The notes under the pieces were generated by a model that saw nothing but the letters and a program-made list of their open reading frames with translations, searched no databases and was not told the DNA's origin. A stretch of DNA of 64,000 nucleotides from Alloalcanivorax marinus (GTDB lineage: Bacteria; Pseudomonadota; Gammaproteobacteria; Pseudomonadales; Alcanivoracaceae): contig NZ_JAEKJB010000010.1 of assembly GCF_016785095.1 (NCBI RefSeq), positions 310,001-374,000 of the forward strand. Direction: 5' to 3'. A program made the translations under genes and the position numbers. This document shows, piece by piece, positions 55,845-62,976 of this stretch; positions within the stretch are counted from its first letter, which is position 1, and the number at the start of each line of letters is the position of its first letter.

Positions 55845-56555
55845 TCACCGGCAGATACCAAACCCGCGCAGGCCGAAGTGAAAATGATCACCGTGGGCGG
55901 CGTTGTAGTCCGGGCCCAGGGCGGTGCCGAACAAACCACAGGCGCCCTCGAAGACGGCGTGCAGAAAAGCCCCTTTGTCACCCTCGTCATCCCAGTGATT
56001 TTGCACCGACACCCGGGTGCCGTCGGCCAGGGAAAAGGCGGCCACGTCCAGGGCCGAGGCGGTGGCATGGTCGCTGCGGCGGTCGTCCGCGCGATGGTAA
56101 ATATTGCGGCAGGCGAAGCTCCCGTAATGCCACACCTCGGCGACCGGCTGCCCGAAATATTCGCGGGCCAGAGGTTGCAACCGCTGCCGCTCGTACAGGG
56201 ACCAGGCGGCCACCAGCGGGCAACGGGCCACGAAGCTGTTGTTGAACCCCACCGTCGTCGACCGCACCCGCGCCACGTTGGTCAGAGGGCAACTTTCCAC
56301 CGGCGTGTAGTCCTTCAGTGGCAGCACATCCAGAGTGCCCTCCGGCGCGCTGTTCAACACCACCCGGCAGGCCTCCGGCCGATTCCCCAGCCGGCGCAGC
56401 TTCCAGCGCGTCACCGGCGTGATCGGATCGTCCAGATGCAGAGCCATGAAGGGATTCCAGTGGCGGGGTACCGGCCACCATTGCTGCTTGAGACCGGCCA
56501 CGAAGACCCCGGCGGCCAGTACCAGGATCAATAAGACAATAAGGAAACGTGCCAT
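55845..56555 (-). CDS. Extensin-like family protein
   Basis: A 236-residue protein with an N-terminal membrane anchor or uncleaved signal (about residues 4-22) and an extensin-like C-terminal domain (about 45-236). Paired cysteines and the metallopeptidase-like motifs SDHATASALDVAAF and HGDHFHFG (His-Asp-His type, as in M15 peptidases) are intact. Bacterial extensin-like proteins are probably periplasmic peptidoglycan-related hydrolases; the reaction is not proven. A 68-base gap separates it from the ELM1 gene. Confidence 0.85.
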   Translation of the reverse strand: MARFLIVLLILVLAAGVFVAGLKQQWWPVPRHWNPFMALHLDDPITPVTRWKLRRLGNRPEACRVVLNSAPEGTLDVLPLKDYTPVESCPLTNVARVRSTTVGFNNSFVARCPLVAAWSLYERQRLQPLAREYFGQPVAEVWHYGSFACRNIYHRADDRRSDHATASALDVAAFSLADGTRVSVQNHWDDEGDKGAFLHAVFEGACGLFGTALGPDYNAAHGDHFHFGLRGFGICR

Positions 56556-56580
56556 GGCCGCAGTGTAACCCGGCGGCTTT

Positions 56581-56606
56581 CAGATTGAATGCCACGTTTC
56601 AATCTG
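56581..56606. promoter_or_regulatory. Dyad symmetry, likely enhancer site for the sigma-54 activator
   Basis: CAGATTGAA (56581-56589) and TTCAATCTG (56598-56606) form a perfect 9-base inverted repeat with an 8-base centre. Its centre lies about 95 bases upstream of the sigma-54 promoter, the normal distance for an activator binding site. The activator gene is 1.4 kb downstream. Confidence 0.75.
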
Positions 56607-56675
56607 CACCCCGACCGAACCCACATGAGATCTTATAATTCACTGATTTTAAAGACTTTTATTTTTGCCTCCGGT

Positions 56676-56691
56676 TGGCCCGCATCTTGCG
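56676..56691 (+). promoter_or_regulatory. Sigma-54 promoter of the racemase-like operon
   Basis: TGGCCCG (56676-56682), four bases, TTGCG (56687-56691): the -24 GG and -12 GC dinucleotides are at the required spacing. It differs from the TGGCACG-N4-TTGCA consensus at only two positions. Transcription would start near 56703, just before the GGAGGA ribosome site. Confidence 0.85.
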
Positions 56692-56720
56692 TTAAGGGAG
56701 TCATGGCGACGGAGGACGTT

Positions 56721-57470
56721 ATGAGTAAAAAAATCAAAGTCATTATTCCCATTCCCATGGACCAGGCCGGCGTCAACGCGCGCGCCGCCCAGCTCACCGA
56801 GGGCTTTCTGCCGGCGGACTACCAGGTGGTGTTCGAATCGGTCAAGGCCGGCGCCGCCCTGGGCGACAGCTACCACGACACCCTGCTGATGGACGTCAGC
56901 GTCACCGAGGCGGGCCTGCGCGCCGAGGAACAAGGCTTCGACGCCATCTGCATCGACACGGTCAGCGACTCGGCGCTCAATGCGCTGCGTTCCTGCCTGA
57001 CCATTCCGGTAATCGCGCCCGGGGCATCCAGCTTCTATCTGGCCTGTAACCTGGGGAAACGCTTCGGCATCGTTACCATGTGGGACGAATGGTTCCCACT
57101 TTATGAAAAGACCCTGACCGACTACCACCTTTGGGACAGACTGGCGGGGATGCGCTCCATCAACACCCGCCCGGATCTGGAGGAGTTGCTCGCCGGCAAG
57201 GAAGAAGTGGTGTTTGGCAAGCTGCTGGACGCCTCTCGGAAACTGATCGAGGAAGACGGCGCCGACGTCATCATTCTCGGCTCCACCACCATGCACCAGT
57301 CCCATGGTTTCCTGCGCGAACGCCTGCCGGTGCCGGTGCTCAACCCCGGCCAGGTGAGCTTCAAAACCTGCCAGATGGTGCTGGAACTGGGCCTGACCCA
57401 CAGCAAGCATGCCTACCCGGCGCCCGAGGTGCCGCGCCACGACCTTTTCCATGCTCTGGTGGGCGCCTGA
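56721..57470 (+). CDS. Asp/Glu/hydantoin racemase superfamily protein lacking the catalytic cysteines
   Basis: A 249-residue protein of the hydantoin/Asp-Glu racemase fold: IKVIIPIPMDQAGVNARAAQL at the N-terminus, the first active-site strand GFDAICIDTVSDSALNALRS, and the second DADVIILGST-type strand (here DGADVIILGSTTMH). In racemases each strand carries a catalytic cysteine; here the aligned residues are Thr80 and Ser188. It is therefore unlikely to be a two-cysteine racemase. The ATG at 56721 has GGAGGA five bases before, and the frame upstream is untranslated leader. It is driven by a sigma-54 promoter and followed by an NTF2-like gene. Confidence 0.8.
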   Translation: MSKKIKVIIPIPMDQAGVNARAAQLTEGFLPADYQVVFESVKAGAALGDSYHDTLLMDVSVTEAGLRAEEQGFDAICIDTVSDSALNALRSCLTIPVIAPGASSFYLACNLGKRFGIVTMWDEWFPLYEKTLTDYHLWDRLAGMRSINTRPDLEELLAGKEEVVFGKLLDASRKLIEEDGADVIILGSTTMHQSHGFLRERLPVPVLNPGQVSFKTCQMVLELGLTHSKHAYPAPEVPRHDLFHALVGA

Positions 57471-57506
57471 GCGCCCCACTCTCACGCAGACACACAGGAG
57501 TCAATA

Positions 57507-57896
57507 ATGAAAAAACTAAATCGCCAGGAACTGATCGATCTGGCCACGCAAAGCTACTTCGCCAACGTGGACAAGAAGAACATGGACGGCGTGCTCGCCA
57601 ATTTCCATGACGACGCGGTATTCACCATCCCCACGGACCCCATTGTCCATGAGGGCAAGGAAGGCGTGCGCGCCATGTTCAAGACCCTGTTCAGCAGCTT
57701 CGAGCACATCTGGCACGGTGATTTTGAATGCACCGCGGACGAGGAAAACCAAAGCATTTCGGCACGCTTCAATGTTTATCTGAAAACCGCCGACGGCACC
57801 GAGGTGCGCCTTACCAACTGCAATTTCTGGTACGTGGAAGACGGCAAGTTCTCTCGTGTGTTCGTGTTCATGAGCGGCGATAACGTCCTCAAATAA
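57507..57896 (+). CDS. SnoaL/NTF2-like family protein
   Basis: A 129-residue cone-shaped alpha+beta protein: an N-terminal helix (LIDLATQSYFANVDKKNMDGVLANFHDDAVF) then strands ending GKFSRVFVFMSG. NTF2-like proteins include isomerases, cyclases, lyases and binding proteins; the active site cannot be assigned. CACAGGAGTCAATA gives a good ribosome site. It lies 36 bases after the racemase-like gene and before a terminator, so it is the second gene of a two-gene sigma-54 operon. Confidence 0.85.
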   Translation: MKKLNRQELIDLATQSYFANVDKKNMDGVLANFHDDAVFTIPTDPIVHEGKEGVRAMFKTLFSSFEHIWHGDFECTADEENQSISARFNVYLKTADGTEVRLTNCNFWYVEDGKFSRVFVFMSGDNVLK

Positions 57897-57926
57897 CCGC
57901 CTTATTAAGTGCCTTGCTCTCCATCA

Positions 57927-57952
57927 CGGCGCCTTCCCTGGCGCCGCTTTTT
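57927..57952 (+). terminator. Rho-independent terminator after the NTF2-like gene
   Basis: CGGCGCC (57927-57933) and GGCGCCG (57940-57946) form a 7-base stem with a six-base loop, then CTTTTT. It ends the racemase-like/NTF2 operon before the convergent activator gene. Confidence 0.88.
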
Positions 57953-58020
57953 CCGTCGCCCTAAGGGGCGCGCCACGCCCGACGCCGGCGTTGCGGGCGG
58001 AGGTTACGGTAGGCGCGGCT

Positions 58021-59892
58021 TCAGCCGTTCTGCTTTTTCTTTTCCAGTTCCTTGAGGCGCCGCCATAGCGTGGTCTGGCTGATGCCCAGGTACTCCGCCG
58101 CCTGGGTGCGGTTGCCGTTGAACTGCTCCAGCACACGCAGGATTTCCTCCTGCTCCTTCTGCCTCAGGTGGCCCTGATCCCCGCCGCCACCGGCCACGCC
58201 TTCGAACAACTCCGGCGCCAGGTTGGGAATGGCCTGGCCGAATTCGGCGAGGGTGTCGTACATCGACGACGACACCAGCAGCCGCTCCAGCAGGTTCTCC
58301 AACTGACGTACGTTGCCGGGCCAGGCGTAGGGCCGGAATACCGGCAGCAACACCCGGCACAGAGCATCCTCCTCGGTGGAGAGCTGATAGCGCGCCGACA
58401 ACCGCCGAATGAAATAGCGGGTCAGCGGCTCGATGTCCTCCGGGCGCTCGCGCAGGGACGGCAGGTGCACGGTGAACACATTGAGGCGGTAATAAAGGTC
58501 TTCACGAAAACGACCGGCGCGTACCTCCTCAAGCAGGTCATGGTTGCAGGCGGCCACGAACTTGATGTTCAAGGCCACCGACTTGCGCGAACCCACCGGG
58601 CGTACTTCGCGGTCCTGCAGCACGCGTAGCAGCTTGGCCTGTTGCGGCATCGGCAGGGAATTAATCTCGTCCATGAAAAAGGTGCCGTTGTTGGCCCCTT
58701 CCAGCAGCCCGGATTTACCGCCGCTGCGGGCATGAGTGAAGGCCCCATCGGCGTAGCCGAACAGCTCCGCCTCGAACAGCTCGCTGGGAATGGCGGCGCA
58801 GTTGATCGCCACGAAGGGGCCATCCCGATTGGCGCTCGCCTCATGCACCTCCCGGGCGGCCAGCTCCTTGCCGCTGCCGGTTTCACCGCGCAGCAGTACC
58901 GAACCTGGGGTGGAACCGTAGACCCTCAGCAACCGCGTGGCCTCGTGCATGCGGCGCGACTGGAACACCAGTTCCACCCGGTCGCGGCCCTCTTCCACCT
59001 GGGGCGCCGGCGCCGCCTTGATGGAGTAGATATGACCGACCCGCTCCTCGCCCACGTCGAAGGCGCGCTTGGCCACCCGGCATAGACGATCATTGAGCAG
59101 AATCCCCTCGGCCACGGTGTCGTCAGCGTCCAGAAAACGCTTGTCGAGCAATTTATCGACACGACGCCCACGGTACAGGTTGGCCAACAACTCCCGGGCC
59201 TGTTCGTTAAAGGCCACCACTCTTTCCTCCCGGTTGGTGACCAGGGTGGCGCCCTCGGTGTTGGCGAGCAGGAAATCGGAAAATGCCTGCTGCTGGCGCT
59301 CGCGCTTGTATTCACCGGCCAGGTTGATGGCGCGGCGCAAAAGCAGCCGGCATGATGCCCGGGAATAGATCATCACATAGGGAATGCCGGCCTGTTCGGC
59401 AAGATCGCAGATATAGCTGGAGCCGACCACGGCGCCGAAGCCCTGCTGACGCAGGCTGTGGAAAATATTATTGGCGTCGTCGGCGGTGACGTAGCTCTTC
59501 TGCACGATTTCCACGCCGGGCAGATGGGACAGCAACTCCCATTCCACCGCCTGGTGCTCATGCAGCAGGATCAGAATCTTGTGGGAAATGGCACGCGCCT
59601 TGAGCACCGCGTTGATCAGATCGCTCTGGCGGATCTTGAGCGCCACCACCGGTACCGGCAGCGTGTTCTTCAGGTAGTACGCGTTGGCGCCGGCACTGAT
59701 GAAAATATCCACGTCGCCCTGCTCCACCAGTTGCCGGGCGGACAGCAGGGCGTCGTTGAAGATGTTGTCGATGATCGAGATGTCCGCCTGCGCCTGAAAC
59801 TCGGGAATCAGCGAATGCACCATCTTGCTGAGCTTGGAGTTGCCGATCAGGCAGACACGCGCTCGCGACAGCTCGGCGTTCTCGAATTCCAT
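58021..59892 (-). CDS. PrpR-like sigma-54-dependent transcriptional activator
   Basis: A 623-residue enhancer-binding protein. The N-terminal PrpR_N-type sensor (about residues 10-190) is followed by a PAS-like segment (about 200-300), the AAA+ domain with Walker A GETGSGKE (336-343) and Walker B TFFMDEIN (404-411), and a Fis-type helix-turn-helix at the C-terminus (NRTQAAEYLGISQTTLWRRL). The sigma-54 contact loop reads GAFTHA (383-388) where GAFTGA is usual. GGAGGAG precedes the ATG. It is the last gene of the hyuB-leuCD operon and likely activates the convergent racemase-like operon. Confidence 0.92.
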   Translation of the reverse strand: MEFENAELSRARVCLIGNSKLSKMVHSLIPEFQAQADISIIDNIFNDALLSARQLVEQGDVDIFISAGANAYYLKNTLPVPVVALKIRQSDLINAVLKARAISHKILILLHEHQAVEWELLSHLPGVEIVQKSYVTADDANNIFHSLRQQGFGAVVGSSYICDLAEQAGIPYVMIYSRASCRLLLRRAINLAGEYKRERQQQAFSDFLLANTEGATLVTNREERVVAFNEQARELLANLYRGRRVDKLLDKRFLDADDTVAEGILLNDRLCRVAKRAFDVGEERVGHIYSIKAAPAPQVEEGRDRVELVFQSRRMHEATRLLRVYGSTPGSVLLRGETGSGKELAAREVHEASANRDGPFVAINCAAIPSELFEAELFGYADGAFTHARSGGKSGLLEGANNGTFFMDEINSLPMPQQAKLLRVLQDREVRPVGSRKSVALNIKFVAACNHDLLEEVRAGRFREDLYYRLNVFTVHLPSLRERPEDIEPLTRYFIRRLSARYQLSTEEDALCRVLLPVFRPYAWPGNVRQLENLLERLLVSSSMYDTLAEFGQAIPNLAPELFEGVAGGGGDQGHLRQKEQEEILRVLEQFNGNRTQAAEYLGISQTTLWRRLKELEKKKQNG

Positions 59893-59923
59893 AGTCTCCT
59901 CCAGCCCATCACCGTCCCGCTAT

Positions 59924-60556
59924 TTAGAACAACCAGGGTTCCTCCCGGCGACGGCGTGCTTCGTATTGTTGTATTTTTTCTGCTCTCTCAAGAGTGATGC
60001 CGATGTCGTCCAGGCCCGCTATAAGGGCTTCACGGCGGGCGGAATCTACCTCGAAGGGCCATTCACGCTCTCCCCATTGCAGCCGGGACCCGACCAGATC
60101 GACGGTGAGCGGCTGTTCCGGGTGCTCTCGGCACAATTGGAACAACTCGTCCACGTCCTGCTGGCTGAGACAAACCGGCAGCACTCCGTTATTAAAGCAA
60201 TTATTGTGGAAAATCTCACCAAAGGACGGTGCGATGACCACCCGGATGCCAAAATCCTGCAATGCCCAGACCGCGTGCTCGCGGCTTGAGCCGCAGCCGA
60301 AGTTGGCCTGGGCGAGCAGGATGCTGCCCTGATTCCAGGGCACCTGGTTGAGCACGAAGTCCGGGTTGGGACGACGCTCCTGGACCGGCGTGTCCACATC
60401 GCCCGGGTCCAGGTAGCGTTCGTCATCGAACAGATGGGCGCCGAAACCCTGTTTGTCGATTTTCTTCAGATACTGCTTGGGCACGATGGCATCGGTATCC
60501 ACGTTGCGGCGGTTGAGTGGAATCACCACGCCACTGTGTCGCGTGAAGGCTTGCAT
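59924..60556 (-). CDS. leuD: 3-isopropylmalate dehydratase small subunit (LeuD) or paralogue
   Basis: A 210-residue small subunit of the aconitase superfamily: MQAFTRHSGVVIPLNRRNVDTDAIVPKQYLKKI, the GCGSSREHAVWAL motif and IIAPSFGEIF-type segment are intact. With LeuC it interconverts 2- and 3-isopropylmalate; related enzymes hydrate maleate or citraconate. The ATG at 60556 is one base from the leuC stop; an in-frame ATG at 60574 is within leuC. No leuB or leuA is near, and the neighbours are catabolic, so a paralogue is possible. Confidence 0.88.
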   Translation of the reverse strand: MQAFTRHSGVVIPLNRRNVDTDAIVPKQYLKKIDKQGFGAHLFDDERYLDPGDVDTPVQERRPNPDFVLNQVPWNQGSILLAQANFGCGSSREHAVWALQDFGIRVVIAPSFGEIFHNNCFNNGVLPVCLSQQDVDELFQLCREHPEQPLTVDLVGSRLQWGEREWPFEVDSARREALIAGLDDIGITLERAEKIQQYEARRRREEPWLF

Positions 60557-60557
60557 C

Positions 60558-61970
60558 TCAGAGCCCCCTGACATCGGTAATCACGCCGGTGAGCGCGGCG
60601 GCGGCGGCCATCGGCGGACTCATCAGGTGGGTGCGACCGCCCTTGCCCTGGCGCCCCTCGAAATTGCGGTTGGAGGTGGCGGCACAGCGCTCGCCGGGCG
60701 CCAGGCGATCGTCGTTCATGCCCAGGCACATGGAGCAGCCGGCGGCGCGCCACTCGAAGCCGGCGCATTCGAAGATGTCCGCCAGCCCTTCGCGTTCCGC
60801 CTGCAGCCGCACCAGGCCGGAGCCGGGCACGATGATGGCCTGTTTAAGACGCGGCGAAAGCCGGCGGCCCCGTACCAGGGTGGCGACCTGACGCAAATCC
60901 TCGATACGGGCGTTGGTGCAGGAGCCGATGAACACCCGGTCGATCGGCAGCCCTTCCAGCGCCTGACCCGGCTCGAGCCCCATGTAGTCCAGTGCCCGGG
61001 CCAGGTTGGCGCGGTCCTGTTCGTCCAGGGCGGCGGCCGGGTCCGGCACCCGACCGGACACCGGCACCACCATTTCCGGCGAGGTGCCCCAGGTGACCTG
61101 GGGTTCCAGGATGGTGGCGTCGAACACCTCCTCGCGGTCAAAGCGGGCCTCCGGATCGCTGACCAGATGCCGCCAGTGGTCCACCGCCCGGGTCCATTGT
61201 TCGTCGCGCGGGGCACCGGGCCGGCCACGCACATAGTCCTCGGTGACCGCGTCGTAGGCCACCAGACCGGCGCGGGCGCCCGCCTCGATGCTCATATTGC
61301 AAAGGGTCATGCGCGCCTCGATGGACAGCCGGCGAACCACGTCACCGGCGTATTCGATGGCGAAGCCGGTGGCGCCAGCGGTGCCCAGCCGACCGATCAT
61401 CGCCAGTACCAGGTCCTTGGCGGTAACGCCCTCGTCCAGTTCGCCATCGAAGCGCACCCGCAGTGTCTTCAGCTTGCGCGCGCGCAGCGTCTGGGTGGCG
61501 AGCACATGGGCCACCTCGCTGGTGCCGATGCCCATGGCCAGGGTGGCCAGGGCGCCATGGGTGGAGGTGTGCGAATCGCCGCACACCAGGGTGACGCCGG
61601 GCAAGGTCAGGCCCTGCTCCGGGCCTACCACGTGCACAATGCCCTGGCGCTGGTCGGTGAGGTCGATAAGCGGAATACGCTGATCGCGGCAGTTGTCTTC
61701 CAGGCGCCGCACCTGCTGGCGGGCCAGGGCATCACGAATGCCGGGCACGCCCAACTCCCGGTTGCGGGTGGGCACCGCATGATCCGGCACCGCCATGTTG
61801 GCGCCCGGGCGCCATACCGGCCGGTGTTTTTCACGCAGGGCGGCGAACGCCTGCGGCGAGGACACCTCGTGAATCAGATGCCGGTCGATGTACAGCAACG
61901 ACTCGCCGCCGGGCAGGGTATCCACCACATGGCGCTCCCAGAGCTTGTCGTAGAGGGTTTGTTGTGTCAT
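60558..61970 (-). CDS. leuC: 3-isopropylmalate dehydratase large subunit (LeuC) or paralogue
   Basis: A 470-residue aconitase-superfamily protein. The N-terminal [22 protein letters not shown], the [10 protein letters not shown] motif and the [4Fe-4S] cysteines in [12 protein letters not shown] and [13 protein letters not shown] are all present, so it looks active. The active-site loop reads PDHAVPT where E. coli has MDHNVST. The ATG overlaps the upstream lipoprotein's stop by 4 bases, which ties it to an operon with hyuB and an amidohydrolase. Either a relocated leucine gene or a maleate/citraconate-type hydratase. Confidence 0.88.
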   Translation of the reverse strand: MTQQTLYDKLWERHVVDTLPGGESLLYIDRHLIHEVSSPQAFAALREKHRPVWRPGANMAVPDHAVPTRNRELGVPGIRDALARQQVRRLEDNCRDQRIPLIDLTDQRQGIVHVVGPEQGLTLPGVTLVCGDSHTSTHGALATLAMGIGTSEVAHVLATQTLRARKLKTLRVRFDGELDEGVTAKDLVLAMIGRLGTAGATGFAIEYAGDVVRRLSIEARMTLCNMSIEAGARAGLVAYDAVTEDYVRGRPGAPRDEQWTRAVDHWRHLVSDPEARFDREEVFDATILEPQVTWGTSPEMVVPVSGRVPDPAAALDEQDRANLARALDYMGLEPGQALEGLPIDRVFIGSCTNARIEDLRQVATLVRGRRLSPRLKQAIIVPGSGLVRLQAEREGLADIFECAGFEWRAAGCSMCLGMNDDRLAPGERCAATSNRNFEGRQGKGGRTHLMSPPMAAAAALTGVITDVRGL

Positions 61971-62422
61971 GGCGATTCCTCGGTGCGCGCCGCTCCACGC
62001 GGCGGTGGCCAGGCCACCCAGCGGTACAGGTTGGGCCCCTCCCGGTCCGGCAGGCGAAACCCGCACCAGCTGTCCAGCTTGCCGCCCTGCAGCGGTTCGA
62101 TGATGCAGCGCGGCCGGCTGCAGGCGTCCGCGTCCAGACCCTGCCCGGCCAGGTCCCGGCGCAGGCGCCGCAGCGCCTCGCGGGCCCGTTCCCGGGCGGC
62201 CTCGTCATGGCGGCTCATGGCCGCCACGTGCCGGTGGAAGGCGCGCACATAATGATTGCGATAGTCCTCGCAGGCGGCGGGTTCGGCGGCCAGCCGGGCC
62301 GCCAGCTCCGCCGGTATGTCGCCGCCCGCCGGGGCCGGCCCGTGCCGGCACCCGGTGAGCAGCAGGCCCAGCAGGCTAGCCCAGCAGAGCCAGGGTCTCG
62401 TCGACGGAAAGGACATCCGCAT
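61967..62422 (-). CDS. Small cysteine-containing lipoprotein of unknown function
   Basis: A 151-residue protein with a lipoprotein signal ending LLTGC (Cys25). The mature part is helical with a [19 protein letters not shown] segment, then [10 protein letters not shown] and [17 protein letters not shown], giving four or more cysteines likely in disulphides. No family is recognised. Its stop overlaps the leuC ATG by 4 bases, and its start overlaps the amidohydrolase end by 47 bases. An ATG two codons later (62416) is an equally good start. Confidence 0.7.
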   Translation of the reverse strand: MRMSFPSTRPWLCWASLLGLLLTGCRHGPAPAGGDIPAELAARLAAEPAACEDYRNHYVRAFHRHVAAMSRHDEAARERAREALRRLRRDLAGQGLDADACSRPRCIIEPLQGGKLDSWCGFRLPDREGPNLYRWVAWPPPRGAARTEESP

Positions 62423-62966
62423 ACTTGATCCCCAAGTCCTTCAGGTTGGCACGGTGAGCGTCCGCGTCCCGGTCGCCCACCGCTTCCCGGGGCACCACGG
62501 TTCGAAAATCATGCTGCAGCGCGTCCACGGCGGTGGCGCGCACGCAGCCGCTGGTGGTGAGGCCGGTGACCACCACGCCATCCACCCCGGCGGCGCGCAA
62601 GCGCGTCGCCAGGTCGGTGGCGAAGAAGCCGCTGGCCCACTGTTTCACCAGCACCGGCTCATCGTCCCGGGGCGCCACCCGGGGGTCGATGCGATCCAGC
62701 CCTCCGCCGGCCTGGAGCACCTCCAGGGCGGGCAGCTTTTCCCGGAATACCCGGGCCTGATCGTCACCCTCATAGGCCACGGTGGTGAAGAACACCGGCA
62801 GCGACCGTTCCCGAAACGCCGCCAGCAGGCGGGCATTGGCCTGAATCACCGCCCCCGCCTCGCTGGCCAGGGGGCTAAGCCCGGGGTCGGTGAACCCCAG
62901 GCTCAGGTCCACCAGCACCAGGGCATAGCGACGGGCGGCGGCGAGGCGCCGTGATTGCAGATTCAT
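62376..62966 (-). CDS. Isochorismatase-fold amidohydrolase, N-carbamoylsarcosine/maleamate type
   Basis: A 196-residue cysteine hydrolase with the triad Asp20 (ALVLVDLSLGF), Lys108 (VLVKQWASGFFATDL) and Cys141 (GLTTSGCVRATAVDAL). The TSGCVRAT signature and the [23 protein letters not shown] tail are shared by N-carbamoylsarcosine amidase and maleamate amidohydrolase (NicF). It removes an amide or carbamoyl group, releasing ammonia. The ATG at 62966 is ten bases after the hyuB stop, giving an operon with it. Substrate cannot be chosen from sequence alone. Confidence 0.85.
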   Translation of the reverse strand: MNLQSRRLAAARRYALVLVDLSLGFTDPGLSPLASEAGAVIQANARLLAAFRERSLPVFFTTVAYEGDDQARVFREKLPALEVLQAGGGLDRIDPRVAPRDDEPVLVKQWASGFFATDLATRLRAAGVDGVVVTGLTTSGCVRATAVDALQHDFRTVVPREAVGDRDADAHRANLKDLGIKYADVLSVDETLALLG

Positions 62967-62976
62967 GGCTCCCCCC

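Noticed and set aside
57990..58030. REP-like GTAGGCGCGGCTTCAGCCG at the activator stop
   Set aside because: Only one half of a REP element is present and it overlaps the activator's stop codon; probably chance.
60453..62252. A 599-codon plus-strand frame
   Set aside because: Antisense to leuC and leuD, which have complete family motifs.
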